This document shows positions 48,603-57,903 of a DNA stretch of 64,000 nucleotides, one piece after another. This DNA is from an uncultured Roseibium sp. (GTDB lineage Bacteria > Pseudomonadota > Alphaproteobacteria > Rhizobiales > Stappiaceae): contig NZ_CANMFD010000002.1 in NCBI RefSeq assembly GCF_947496995.1, forward strand, positions 248,001 through 312,000. Direction: 5' to 3'. Made by a program: the position numbers and the translations under genes. Position 1 is the first letter of the stretch; the number at the start of each line of letters is the position of its first letter. Under the pieces are notes generated by a model. It worked only from the letters and a program-made list of their open reading frames with translations. It was not told the origin of the DNA and made no database searches.

Positions 48603-50137
48603 TGCCGGATCAGCTTTCCGACGCCTTGTCGCTTTTTCATTTCATCCGTCCCTGGTGGTTGGCCGGATTGCCCTTCATTGCCGTACTATGGTGGACCGTG
48701 CGCCGCTTCGGGAAGACAAGGGAGACCCTGCCGGCCGGTATCGCGCCTCATCTCGCAGAAGCCTTGAGCGTGGGCGCCGAGCCGGGTGTGCGCCTGCTCC
48801 CCATTGACGGTGTCAGTGCCGCGATCATGCTGATGCTGCTGGGAGCGGCTGGCCCGACGTGGTCTCGTCTGCCCGATCCACTGGTCGCGGACACTGCACC
48901 TCTGGTCGTGGCGCTGAAGGTCACCGGCAGCATGATGCAATCGGATATTCCACCCAATCGGCTGGAACGCGCCAAACAGAAGATAAGCGACCTTCTTGAA
49001 CGCCGTTCCGGCGCCAAAACCGCGCTGATCGCCTATGCCGGAACAACCCATCAAGTCGTGCCCCTGACGGAAGACCCGGCCGTGCTCAAGCCGTTTCTTG
49101 AAGGGCTGTCTCCCGATGTCATGCCGCGAGACGGTGAATCCGCCTCCCCGGCCCTTCTCATGGCCAACGACATTCTCGGCAAACAGGACATGCCAGGTTC
49201 TGTCCTGTTTGTTCTCGACCGATTGACGGATGCCGACGGACCTTTGTTCGCGGAACAATCGACTGATGGCGGCGCTCCGGTCGTTTTCTGGCAGATCGGA
49301 CGGGATGAGGCCACCCGCTCCGCATTGGAAGCAGTCCCCGCAGCCACCCTTGTCGACCTCACAGTCGATAGTTCCGACGTCAGTCAGGTCATGCGCCGGA
49401 TCGAGGCTTCCTACAGGGAAGCTCTTTCCAGGGACGAACGGCAGAACTGGAAGGATCAGGGCTGGGTATTCGCGGTCCCGGCGGCTTTGATCGCTCTGTT
49501 GTGGTTCCGGCGTGGCTGGACAATGCAGTGGTCTGCCTGGTTCATCGCCGCCCTGATCGCGTTTTCTCCCGGGATTGTGCGTGCCGATGGATGGCGGGAC
49601 TGGTTCCTGACACCGGATCAGCAAGGACGTCTGGCGTTTGAAGCCAGGGATTTCGACAAGGCGGCGAGCCTGTTCGAGGATCCCAAATGGAAAGCCTACG
49701 TTCTTTTCCGCGCCGGACGCTATGAAACCTCGGCCGAGCTGTATGCATGGCAGGAAGGTTCCAATGCCGCCATGGGCGAAGGCCTGTCGCTCATCCGCTC
49801 GCGCAAATATAGAGAAGCGATTACCGCCTTCGAAAAGGCCGTGGAAAGAGACCCTGACAATGCTGCGGCTCAGAACAATCTGGAACTCGCGAAACACATT
49901 CTCGATTATATCGAGACAACACGCGAACAGTCGGATACCGGCGAAGAAAGCGGCATGGGCGCCGACGATGTCGTGTTCGACAATCACGCCGGGCGCGGTG
50001 CGCAGAGCGAAGCGCAACAGCCAACCGGCGAGATCGTTCCTGAAACCGCGGAAGCCTGGATGCGCACCGTGGACACGCGCACCGGCGATTTCCTGAAGTC
50101 CCGTTTCGCCCTGGAAGCTGCCAGGAGCACCCGATGA
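48599..50137 (+). CDS. VWA/TPR membrane protein, BatB-like, with degenerate metal site
   Basis: 512 residues. Membrane segments flank a VWA domain (about residues 80-280), and a C-terminal TPR region (YREAITAFEKAVERDPDN) gives the BatB-C type architecture. The metal-ion motif that should read DxSxS is KVTGSMMQSD, so the metal Asp is replaced by Lys. The following LERAKQKISDLLERR and LIAYAGTTHQVVPLTEDP segments are well conserved. It overlaps batA by four bases and batD by four bases. It may be a structural partner that no longer binds metal. Confidence 0.88.
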   Translation: MMPDQLSDALSLFHFIRPWWLAGLPFIAVLWWTVRRFGKTRETLPAGIAPHLAEALSVGAEPGVRLLPIDGVSAAIMLMLLGAAGPTWSRLPDPLVADTAPLVVALKVTGSMMQSDIPPNRLERAKQKISDLLERRSGAKTALIAYAGTTHQVVPLTEDPAVLKPFLEGLSPDVMPRDGESASPALLMANDILGKQDMPGSVLFVLDRLTDADGPLFAEQSTDGGAPVVFWQIGRDEATRSALEAVPAATLVDLTVDSSDVSQVMRRIEASYREALSRDERQNWKDQGWVFAVPAALIALLWFRRGWTMQWSAWFIAALIAFSPGIVRADGWRDWFLTPDQQGRLAFEARDFDKAASLFEDPKWKAYVLFRAGRYETSAELYAWQEGSNAAMGEGLSLIRSRKYREAITAFEKAVERDPDNAAAQNNLELAKHILDYIETTREQSDTGEESGMGADDVVFDNHAGRGAQSEAQQPTGEIVPETAEAWMRTVDTRTGDFLKSRFALEAARSTR

Positions 50138-51483
50138 GACGGCTGTTTGCCTTCACGTTACCGCTGTTTTTCCTGATTTTCGGTCATGCTCAGGGCCAGG
50201 AACAGGCCCAGGAACAGACCAAGACGCCGGTCGCGCCGATTGTCAGAACGGATCTGAACGAGACGCGCACGATACCCGGTCAGGCACTGGTTCTCCGGAT
50301 CACCATTCTCGTGCCGACCTGGCTTCCCGAACCGGCCGTCTTTCCGACCTTCGAAGTGCCTAATGTCATCGTGCGTGTGCCCTCGCGAGGAACCGGGCCG
50401 ACGAGTGAAACGGTGGATGGGGAAACCTGGTCCGGCGTGACGCGAGCCTATCACATCTCACCGATGCTTCCCGGGCGGTTCAAAATCCCGGAGGACACGC
50501 TGACGGTCACTTATGCGGATCCGCAGACGCGCGAACCGGTTCGTGTGGAGGTAGAAACGCCTGCCTTGGAGATCTCCGGTGTCGTTCCGTCAGAGGCGCA
50601 GAACCTGTCCCCCTTCATCGCCGCCCGCTCCCTTACGCTTGAGCGAACAGTCGAGGGCGATCCTTCGAACCTTGCCGCCGGGGACGCGCTTATCCTGAAA
50701 ACGGTCGCCAGGGTCTCCGGCGTATCTCCGATGTTCCTGCCCCCGTTGGCGCCGTTCACCCGTCAGAATGGCCTGGCGGACTACGCGCAAAGCCCCATGT
50801 TGGAGGAAACCGAAGACCGCGGCGTCATCAGCGGCAGCAGAAGCGAGGCCGTGACACTCATGGCCGAGTTTGCCGGGAGCTATACGATCCCGGCAGCGTC
50901 TCTGGACTGGTACAATCTCGATAGCGGCGAGGTTGAAACGGTCACGCTGCCCGAAATCGATCTCATAGTATCGGGCGGGCCGATTGCGGAGCCGCAATCT
51001 GCGGACGACAGCAACACCGGTTTCTGGAAATCGGCTGGCGTCTGGTTGAGCGCACTGGCCCTCTTCGTTGTTGTTGTCGTTTCCGTCCGAAGGTTCCTGC
51101 GATCGGCTAGGTTTCTTGAATTGCGAGACCGGATAATCAACTCCGAACCATACGCTTACCGGCAATTCAAGCGCGATCTAGGCACCAGAAATTTCAGTCG
51201 CGCAATGCTTTCCGCCGGCACATGGAAGCGCCGTGTCGACCGTCTTCACCCGAATGTCGACTGGCAGGAGTTCACCATAGCCATGACCCGGCTGGGCTCC
51301 GGGTTCTTCGGTCCCGACGCGAAGGGACGCCCGCGCGACAGGATTGCACATTGGCAAGCCGTCGCCCTGGCAGCGAGAGCCGTCAGACGCAGGACTGCGA
51401 AGGCTGTTCGATCCGGGCACCGGGACAAGCTCCCGCCCATGAATCCTGTTGCCCAAGGTGTGAACGGACCCGAGCCCGATTGA
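50134..51483 (+). CDS. BatD-like oxygen-tolerance protein
   Basis: 449 residues with a signal peptide (LFAFTLPLFFLIFGHAQGQE). A series of beta-sandwich repeats follows (LVLRITILVPTWLPEPAVFP; LERTVEGDPSNLAAGDALIL), typical of BatD, then a membrane helix (VWLSALALFVVVVVSVRRFL) and a cytoplasmic tail. It completes the moxR/bat operon. Its stop lies only seven bases from the end of the convergent kefC. Confidence 0.88.
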   Translation: MRRLFAFTLPLFFLIFGHAQGQEQAQEQTKTPVAPIVRTDLNETRTIPGQALVLRITILVPTWLPEPAVFPTFEVPNVIVRVPSRGTGPTSETVDGETWSGVTRAYHISPMLPGRFKIPEDTLTVTYADPQTREPVRVEVETPALEISGVVPSEAQNLSPFIAARSLTLERTVEGDPSNLAAGDALILKTVARVSGVSPMFLPPLAPFTRQNGLADYAQSPMLEETEDRGVISGSRSEAVTLMAEFAGSYTIPAASLDWYNLDSGEVETVTLPEIDLIVSGGPIAEPQSADDSNTGFWKSAGVWLSALALFVVVVVSVRRFLRSARFLELRDRIINSEPYAYRQFKRDLGTRNFSRAMLSAGTWKRRVDRLHPNVDWQEFTIAMTRLGSGFFGPDAKGRPRDRIAHWQAVALAARAVRRRTAKAVRSGHRDKLPPMNPVAQGVNGPEPD

Positions 51484-51490
51484 TCAGCCC

Positions 51491-53488
51491 TCATTCGGGC
51501 TCGGCCTTTTGCGTCTGGCTGGCGATGAGGTCTTCAAGATCTTCCGATGACGGCGGCAACCAGCCCCGGTGTTCGCGGGTATCATAGGCGCGGCTCTTGC
51601 CGAATATCTGCGCCTCGTGTTCGGCCATCAGCGTTCTGGATTTTTCGACATAGGCTGCATTCTTGTGGTTCGGGATGTCCGGGTCATAGACCTCGGCCAT
51701 TTCGCGCAGGATATGGCGGTCATCTTCGGCGAACTTGCGGGCGAGCAGTTCGGCGTCGAAGGGATGCATGCCCATTGCTTCGTAGGCGGTGCGGCCGGTT
51801 CGGACACTGGAATCGAAGGTATCGCGAATGATGTCGCTGCACCCGGCCGCGAAAAGATCGTAAACGTGGCTCCTGTCGACCGCGCGGACAATGATGTGGA
51901 CGTGCGGGTAGGTCTTGCGGACATAGTCCACCAGCGCGTTGATCTGCTCCTTGCCGTCAATTGCCACGACCAGCAGACGGGCTTTTTCTATACCCGCGGC
52001 ATGCAGCATATCCGGGCGCGTAGCGTCGCCGTAGAAGACCTTGAAGCCAAGGGCCCGCAAGAATTCGAGATGCGAGGCGTTGTGATCAAGCACGGTCGTG
52101 GAATAGCCAGCCGCTCTCAGCATGCGATTGACGATACCGCCGAACCGTCCGTGACCTGCAATGATGACGTCGCCTGCTTCGTCGATCGTATCGGCTTCAC
52201 GTTCCTGAATTTTCGTGAAGCGCGGCGAGATCAGTTTTTCATGCAGGATGAACAAAGCCGGCGTCAGCAGCATCGAAAGGGCAACAATCAACAACAACTG
52301 ATCGGCAACCGATTGCGGAATGACCTTGTTGGCTACGGTGAAGGACAACAGTACGAACCCGAACTCACCGGCCTGTGCAAGGCCGAGGCTGAACAGCCAG
52401 CGGTCGCGGCCCGGCAACCCGAACAGCAAGCCCAGCAGCATCAGTATCGCGAATTTCAGTCCGATAAGCCCCAGGGTGAGCGCCAGAATCATGCCGGCGT
52501 TGTCTAACAGCAGACCGAAATCGATCCCCGCACCCACGGTGATGAAAAACAGCCCGAGAAGCAGTCCCCGGAACGGATCGATATCGGATTCCAGCTCATG
52601 CCGGTACTCACTGTTGGCAAGCACGACGCCAGCCAGAAAGGTGCCGAGCGCGGGCGACAGTCCAACTGAAATCATCAGCAGCGCAATGCCGATCACGAAC
52701 AGGAGCGCCGTTGCAACGAAGAGCTCTCGCAGGCCGGCCGAGGCAACAAACCGGAAGACCGGGCGCGTGAGATAGATACCGCCAAGGATCACCGCGCCGA
52801 TGGCACCGATGGTCATCAGCGCGGTCTGCCAGGTGTTCAATCCCGCAACGAGACTGAAGGCTCCACCATGGTCACTGCCCTCGCTTTCCGCCACCAGACG
52901 ACCGTCGCCTGCCTGCACAGCATCGGAAAGATGTGCGGATGCATCCGTCAGACCTTGGGACGCTTCCATCAGATCCGGCATTGCCAGCAGGGGAATGAAC
53001 GCGAGCATGGGTATGACCGCGATGTCCTGGAACAGGAGCACGGCAAATCCCGACTGGCCTCCCTCTGATCGCATAAGCCCCTTCTCGTTGAGGGTCTGCA
53101 GGACGATGGCTGTTGATGAAAGCGCGAGGACAAGGCCGATGGCGAGCGAGATTTTCCAGGGCTGCTCAAGAGCCATCGCAATGCCCATGACCGCCGCCGT
53201 TGTGCCTGCAACCTGAAGCCCGCCCAGACCCAACAGTTTCGACCGCATGGCCCAGAGCACCTTCGGCTCAAGTTCGAGGCCGACAAGAAACAGCATCATG
53301 ACCACACCGAGTTCGGCAAGATGCTGGACCGAAATTACATCGACATGAAGCGCAGCCAGAACCGGGCTGATCACGATTCCCGCGATCAGGTAGCCGAGGA
53401 CCGAACCGAGACCCAATCTGGTGGCGATCGGTACCGCCACGACCCCCGCGACCAGAAATACAAATGAAACAAGGAGGAAATCGGCCAT
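51491..53488 (-). CDS. kefC: Glutathione-regulated-type potassium efflux antiporter (KefC-like)
   Basis: 665 residues: a CPA2 membrane domain of about 12 helices (residues 1-385, starting FLLVSFVFLVAGVVAVPIAT), then an RCK/TrkA-N domain with VIIAGHGRFGGIVNRMLRAA and FKVFYGDATRPDMLHAAGIE. The GDATR and HGRFGQ-type loops are those of Kef. K+/H+ exchange lowers cytoplasmic pH during electrophile stress. kefF lies three bases upstream, a conserved pairing that supports the assignment. Confidence 0.88.
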   Translation of the reverse strand: MADFLLVSFVFLVAGVVAVPIATRLGLGSVLGYLIAGIVISPVLAALHVDVISVQHLAELGVVMMLFLVGLELEPKVLWAMRSKLLGLGGLQVAGTTAAVMGIAMALEQPWKISLAIGLVLALSSTAIVLQTLNEKGLMRSEGGQSGFAVLLFQDIAVIPMLAFIPLLAMPDLMEASQGLTDASAHLSDAVQAGDGRLVAESEGSDHGGAFSLVAGLNTWQTALMTIGAIGAVILGGIYLTRPVFRFVASAGLRELFVATALLFVIGIALLMISVGLSPALGTFLAGVVLANSEYRHELESDIDPFRGLLLGLFFITVGAGIDFGLLLDNAGMILALTLGLIGLKFAILMLLGLLFGLPGRDRWLFSLGLAQAGEFGFVLLSFTVANKVIPQSVADQLLLIVALSMLLTPALFILHEKLISPRFTKIQEREADTIDEAGDVIIAGHGRFGGIVNRMLRAAGYSTTVLDHNASHLEFLRALGFKVFYGDATRPDMLHAAGIEKARLLVVAIDGKEQINALVDYVRKTYPHVHIIVRAVDRSHVYDLFAAGCSDIIRDTFDSSVRTGRTAYEAMGMHPFDAELLARKFAEDDRHILREMAEVYDPDIPNHKNAAYVEKSRTLMAEHEAQIFGKSRAYDTREHRGWLPPSSEDLEDLIASQTQKAEPE

Positions 53489-53491
53489 GGA

Positions 53492-54100
53492 TCAGGATCT
53501 TTGCAAAACAGGTAGATCGTCAGATTGAACGATTTTCCGGCTCTCTGCTGAGGTGAAGTCGTAGAGATTGTCCCGGATTGCGCAGAGCAAGGCCGAATAG
53601 CCCCTGGCGTGTTCTTGAATTTCCTCGTTCTTCGGTTCCCTGACTGCACCATAGAGCACATAGGGTGCCGCGAAGGACATCCCGCAAAGACGCGCGGTTT
53701 GCTCAAGTGGTGTCAAGAAGACCCTGAGCGGAAAGTTCTGATACCCCTCAGGTGTATAGGCCTCCTCCGGCCCGCCCGCCGTGATCGCGAGCATCATGGT
53801 CTTTCCGGAAAGCCTGTCGCCTTCGTGCCCATAGGCAAAGCCGTGCTGCAGAACCAGATCCTGCCATTCCTTCAGGAGACTTGGCGTCGAATACCAGTAG
53901 AGAGGGAACTGAAAGAGGAAGACGTCATGATCAAGCAGTCTCTGCTGCTCTCGGTTCACGTCGATATCGTGACGTGGATATTCGGCATAAAGATCCACGA
54001 AGGTAATGCCTCCGACCGCGCGCGCAGCCTTTGCCATTGCAGTGTTCACCCGGCTGAAGCGTTGCCCCGGGTGCACGTAGTACACGATGAGTCTGGCCAA
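53492..54100 (-). CDS. kefF: KefF-like NAD(P)H oxidoreductase, ancillary to KefC
   Basis: 202 residues of the flavodoxin-like NQO1/MdaB/KefF family: RLIVYYVHPGQRFSRVN, FVDLYAEYPRHDIDVNREQQ, the sequence FLFQFPLYWYSTPSLLKEWQ and GKTMMLAITAGGPEEAYTPEG. KefF binds the antiporter and increases its activity, and can reduce quinones. It is just upstream of kefC on the same strand. Confidence 0.88.
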   Translation of the reverse strand: MARLIVYYVHPGQRFSRVNTAMAKAARAVGGITFVDLYAEYPRHDIDVNREQQRLLDHDVFLFQFPLYWYSTPSLLKEWQDLVLQHGFAYGHEGDRLSGKTMMLAITAGGPEEAYTPEGYQNFPLRVFLTPLEQTARLCGMSFAAPYVLYGAVREPKNEEIQEHARGYSALLCAIRDNLYDFTSAESRKIVQSDDLPVLQRS

Positions 54101-54226
54101 TGGTCTCTCCTGCGCAGGGCGAAGTTCAATGCCCCCAACCGAAGGTCCTCCAATACCTCATTGCCGGTCAATCAGGGTGGGTCATTTTTGTGCGGACCAA
54201 GGCTGACGCTTCGGAAGAGACGTGTT

Positions 54227-54257
54227 GCTTCATGCTGCCCAAACGACAGCATGAAGC
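54227..54257. promoter_or_regulatory. Perfect 11-bp inverted repeat
   Basis: GCTTCATGCTG, a 9-nt loop and its exact complement, in the 203-base gap between kefF and the upstream oxidoreductase gene, both on the minus strand. There is no T tract. It could be an operator or a weak terminator of the oxidoreductase transcript. Confidence 0.4.
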
Positions 54258-54303
54258 GGGCATTGGTACAGGTGACCGGCACCGATATCTTCCCCGGCGC
54301 GGT

Positions 54304-55290
54304 TCAGATTTCCACGACAACCTTGCCGATAGCGTTGCCGCTGGTCAGCCGGCCGTAGGCGGCTCCGACGTCGGAAAATCCAAAAGACTGGTCATCAAGC
54401 AACGGTTTCAAGGCACCGCTATCGGCGATTTCCGCAAGGCTGGCAAGAATAGCACCGTGGTCTTCCCGCTTGAGATTGTGCAACATCGGTATCAGCATGA
54501 AGACAACGTGAAGCGACAGTCCCTTGAAATGCGCGGGCGTCAGATCCAGCTCCACAAGGGATACGGTTGTGGCAACGTTGCCGTTGAGCGCCGCGGCTTC
54601 AAAGGAACTGGTCAGGTTGGCTCCACCAACAGTGTCGAACACAATCCCGAACCCTGCCCCATCCGTGTATTCCGCTACATATTCTTCAACTTTCCGGGCC
54701 GCGTAATCAATGGGTGTTCCGCCAAACCTTTCTATGGCGGCGAGCTGCCGTTCGCCGCTTCCTGTAGCATAGACATCAGCTCCGAAATGTTTGGCGAGTT
54801 GTACGGCCACGTGACCAACGCCGCCCGCGCCGCCTTGCACCAGAACCTTGCTGCCGGTGGCCACACCGGCGCGCTTCAGGCCTTCAAAGGCGGTGATGCC
54901 GACCAGCGGCAAGGCAGCAGCTTCACGCATTGACAGAGTTTTCGGCTTGTGTGCAATCAGACGCACGTCCGCGAGCATATATTGTGCGAGGGCTCCCTGC
55001 AGGTCGGCCAGGCCGCCCGCACAACCATAGACGTCGTCTCCAACCGCGAAGTCCGAAATTCCCTCCCCTATTTCGGTGATCGTCCCTGCGAAATCCATGC
55101 CGAGCACTGCGGGCAAGGCTGGAGAAAGAGGCAAATCCGTCCCCATCTGGCGGATCATCGTGTCGACCGTGTTCACGCTGGTCGCGGCAATGCGGACAAC
55201 GACGTGTCCAGGCTTTACCGCAGGTTCGGGCAGATCGGCGGGTTGAAACCGGGCGCTCTCACCATATTCGTTGAGGATCATTGCTTTCAC
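54304..55290 (-). CDS. Quinone-oxidoreductase-like zinc-free alcohol dehydrogenase (MDR family)
   Basis: 328 residues, GTG start with GGAG 7 bases upstream. GroES-like N-terminal part (VVVRIAATSVNTVDTMIRQM, LGMDFAGTITEIGEG) and Rossmann domain KVLVQGGAGGVGHVAVQLAKHF. The zinc-binding Cys/His set of true alcohol dehydrogenases is absent, as in NADPH:quinone oxidoreductases. It probably reduces quinones or enones. It is upstream of kefF/kefC, consistent with an electrophile-defence group, but lies in its own transcript. Confidence 0.88.
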   Translation of the reverse strand: MKAMILNEYGESARFQPADLPEPAVKPGHVVVRIAATSVNTVDTMIRQMGTDLPLSPALPAVLGMDFAGTITEIGEGISDFAVGDDVYGCAGGLADLQGALAQYMLADVRLIAHKPKTLSMREAAALPLVGITAFEGLKRAGVATGSKVLVQGGAGGVGHVAVQLAKHFGADVYATGSGERQLAAIERFGGTPIDYAARKVEEYVAEYTDGAGFGIVFDTVGGANLTSSFEAAALNGNVATTVSLVELDLTPAHFKGLSLHVVFMLIPMLHNLKREDHGAILASLAEIADSGALKPLLDDQSFGFSDVGAAYGRLTSGNAIGKVVVEI

Positions 55291-55436
55291 AGGACTTCTC
55301 CAGGATAGGATTGTTTGGTCAGCCCTATTTAAAAATTTCCCCTATGAATATAAACGGCCGAATATCCAATTCAGTATTCTGATATGAAATATAATCAGAT
55401 CCCGTTCCGCCGTTCTTTCCGAGTTTCGACGTACCA

Positions 55437-56183
55437 TCAACGCAACAGGAAGGAGAGCGTCAGGACGAGACCGATGCCGGCAACGCCATAGCGGACCACG
55501 GGTTCAGGCAGTCGCCTGGTCACGCTTGCGCCGACATAGCCCCCGACGACACCGCCCACGAGAACGCAGACGGCCGCCACCCAGTCGACCAGACCCGAAA
55601 ACATCATCGGCACGACCGCAACGGACTGGATCGCTGCCGCAAAGAGGTTCTTGGCGCCATTCACATGGCTGACCCCCATCCCCGAGGAGACTGACAGAAC
55701 AGCCAGAAGCATGAAGCCCAGACCGGCGCCGAAAAAACCGCCATAGAAGCCGAAAATCGCCAGCAATACCGCGACGGCCGTCTCAAGCCGTTCGCCGGGG
55801 AAGGCACGACGCATCAGCACGGTTGTCCTGGGGCCCAACACGATGGCTACCACAGCGATGATCAGCAGGAACGGCACGACCCTGACGAAGGCTTCATTGC
55901 TGGAATTGACCATGACGAGCGAGCCGAGCAGAGCGCCGGCGAGTGCCGGGATCATCTGGCGCCAGAGGCGTTTCATCTCGCCTGCAAGTTCACGGCGATA
56001 AACCCAGATTGCCGGCAATTGCGCCGGCCAGAGCGCAACGCCCTGGGTGACATTCGCCGCAATAGGCGGCAATCCGGTCGCCAGAAGAAGCGGAAAAACG
56101 AAGAGCTTGGCCCCGCCCGCAGCCGCGTTGACAGCGCCACCCACAAGACCCGCAATCAGAAACAGAAACACAGACCCTGTCAT
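55437..56183 (-). CDS. TauE/SafE family (sulfite exporter-like) permease
   Basis: 248 residues from ATG 56183, overlapping the stop of the GntR gene (ATGA); the longer frame to 56273 is an overlap artefact. About eight membrane helices. Family landmarks: LIAGLVGGAVNAAAGGAKLF at the start, LPPIAANVTQGVALWPAQL, and in the second half FYGGFFGAGLGFMLLAVL with VSHVNGAKNLFAA. TauE/SafE proteins export sulfite, sulfoacetate or other organic anions. Co-translation with a GntR regulator and the divergent FAH/Tct genes suggests an organic acid. Confidence 0.85.
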   Translation of the reverse strand: MTGSVFLFLIAGLVGGAVNAAAGGAKLFVFPLLLATGLPPIAANVTQGVALWPAQLPAIWVYRRELAGEMKRLWRQMIPALAGALLGSLVMVNSSNEAFVRVVPFLLIIAVVAIVLGPRTTVLMRRAFPGERLETAVAVLLAIFGFYGGFFGAGLGFMLLAVLSVSSGMGVSHVNGAKNLFAAAIQSVAVVPMMFSGLVDWVAAVCVLVGGVVGGYVGASVTRRLPEPVVRYGVAGIGLVLTLSFLLR

Positions 56184-56908
56184 TTTTTGTCCCGTTCGAC
56201 TGTGCCAGCGTTTTCCCGGCTGGCGGCAAGCGCCGACGCGGTCAGTGCAAAATGTTCCTCGATCAGACGGCATGCCAGATCGGCGTTTCGGGCCAGCGTG
56301 GCGTCAACGATTGCGGCATGTTCCGCGGTCAGGTCGCGGGCGCCTATTTTCTGATAGACGGATGCCCGGCGGTAACGCTCGCACAGATCGTGCAGACCGC
56401 CACGCAGCTTGAGCAGCCAAGCGGATCCGCAGGCTGAGACCAACGCCAGGTGCAATCCGGAATTCGCGCGCTCCCAGCTGTCCGGCACATGTCCCTGTGC
56501 CTTCATCAGGGCGGCATCCTCCTTTGCCATGATATAGCCCGCAGCCACGACCCGGGCCTCCCAGGCGTCGTCCCCCTGTTCGATCGAAAGCCTGAGCGCC
56601 TCCTTCTCGATCACGGTGCGCGCCAGATTGAGGTCCTTGAACTCGGCCGGGTCGAGCGGTGCGACGGTGAACCCGCGATTGCCCTCGCTGACAACCAGCC
56701 CGTCCTGAGCGAGTTTCTGCATTGCCTCGCGCAGCGGTGTCGGTCCGATCTGGTAAATCGACTTGAGTTTTTCGATCCTCAAGCGCTCACCCGGAGCCCG
56801 CACGGACGTGATGATATCGCGTCTCAACCGTCCGTAGGCGGCGTCGGCGAGTGTCGCTCCATCGGCCACGTCCTGTTCGCCAGTTTCTGCATAACGTTCT
56901 GTTTTCAT
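56180..56908 (-). CDS. GntR family transcriptional regulator (FadR/FCD subgroup)
   Basis: 242 residues. The winged-helix domain is at residues 25-95 (AYGRLRRDIITSVRAPGERL, then QIGPTPLREAMQKLAQDGLV). The FCD ligand domain follows, with DLNLARTVIEKEALRLSIEQ and metal-site histidines in SGLHLALVSACGSAW and LTAEHAAIVDATLARN. It is probably the repressor of the divergent FAH-Tct operon and of its own operon with the permease. The 90-base shared promoter region carries several palindromes. Confidence 0.9.
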   Translation of the reverse strand: MKTERYAETGEQDVADGATLADAAYGRLRRDIITSVRAPGERLRIEKLKSIYQIGPTPLREAMQKLAQDGLVVSEGNRGFTVAPLDPAEFKDLNLARTVIEKEALRLSIEQGDDAWEARVVAAGYIMAKEDAALMKAQGHVPDSWERANSGLHLALVSACGSAWLLKLRGGLHDLCERYRRASVYQKIGARDLTAEHAAIVDATLARNADLACRLIEEHFALTASALAASRENAGTVERDKK

Positions 56909-56936
56909 TTGTCTATCACGGTTCTTGGCGCTTTGA

Positions 56937-56978
56937 TTGACACTTGGGATTTTCTATGATCATAATTATTATCGATAA
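56937..56978 (+). promoter_or_regulatory. Promoter and palindromic operator for the FAH operon
   Basis: TTGACA (56937-56942) and CATAAT (56961-56966) with an 18-bp spacer make a good sigma-70 promoter toward the FAH gene. Overlapping palindromes TATGATCATA (56955-56964) and TTATCGATAA (56969-56978) cover the -10 and start region, where the GntR protein would block transcription. Operator identity is inferred. Confidence 0.55.
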
Positions 56979-56998
56979 AACCTAACAATGTCGAGAAA

Positions 56999-57868
56999 AT
57001 GAAACTCATAACCTTTAATACCGGCCAGACCCTTGCCGCCGGATATATCGATGGCGGCGAAGCGGTGATATGTGCTGAGGGCGAAACCGCACAGCGAGCC
57101 GTACTGAATGTAATTTCGGGCGGAAAAAATGCTGTTGCGGAATGGGCATCCAGTGGCGGGAGACGCTTGCCGCTGAGCGAGGTTCATCTGCTTGCGCCTG
57201 TTCCGGAGCCGTTGCGCGACATCTTTTGCGTTGGCAAGAACTATTACGCCCATGCGGCGGAGTTCCATTCCAGCGGCTTTGATTCCAGTGCGAAGGAAGC
57301 CGTGCCGTCCCACCCGGTCATTTTCACCAAAGCGACGACGAGCGTTTGCGCTCCGGGAGATGTCGTCAAGGCGTCGCTCGATCATACGGACAGCACCGAC
57401 TACGAAGGCGAGCTTGGCGTGGTGATCGGCAAGCGCTGCTTTCAGGTTTCCAGGGAAGAAGCACTCGATCACGTGTTCGGCTATGTGGCCGTGAACGACG
57501 TTACTTCGCGGATACTGCAGAAGAACCATAATCAGTGGGTCATCGGCAAGGGCATCGACACGTTTTGTCCGCTGGGACCGTGGATTGCCACTGCGGACGA
57601 GATCGGCGATGTGGGCTCGCTCGAACTTGTCACCGAGATCAACGGCGAGGAACGGCAGCGAGCGAAGGTCGCCGACCTGATCTTCGACATACCGACACTC
57701 ATCGAGACCATGTCACGCACCATGACGCTTCTGCCGGGCGACATCATCGCCACCGGCACGCCCGTCGGAGTGGGCATCGGTTTCGATCCGCCGAAATACC
57801 TGAAGAGTGGCGACACGATGCGCGTCACCATCACGGGGCTTGGAACGCTCGAGAATACGATCGGCTGA
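56999..57868 (+). CDS. Fumarylacetoacetate hydrolase (FAH) family protein
   Basis: 289 residues. Catalytic-domain landmarks: IFCVGKNYYAHAAEFHS, SHPVIFTKATTSVCAPGDVV, the metal ligands in DYEGELGVVIGKRC, and the later VNDVTSRILQKNHNQWVIGK plus LPGDIIATGTPVGVGIGFDP. Members cleave C-C bonds or decarboxylate/hydrate keto acids. Substrate unknown, probably the compound imported by the TctABC genes that follow. It is first in the plus-strand operon. Confidence 0.9.
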   Translation: MKLITFNTGQTLAAGYIDGGEAVICAEGETAQRAVLNVISGGKNAVAEWASSGGRRLPLSEVHLLAPVPEPLRDIFCVGKNYYAHAAEFHSSGFDSSAKEAVPSHPVIFTKATTSVCAPGDVVKASLDHTDSTDYEGELGVVIGKRCFQVSREEALDHVFGYVAVNDVTSRILQKNHNQWVIGKGIDTFCPLGPWIATADEIGDVGSLELVTEINGEERQRAKVADLIFDIPTLIETMSRTMTLLPGDIIATGTPVGVGIGFDPPKYLKSGDTMRVTITGLGTLENTIG

Positions 57869-57903
57869 GCCAGAACTGCATCTGCCAAGGGAGGAATAAA
57901 ATC

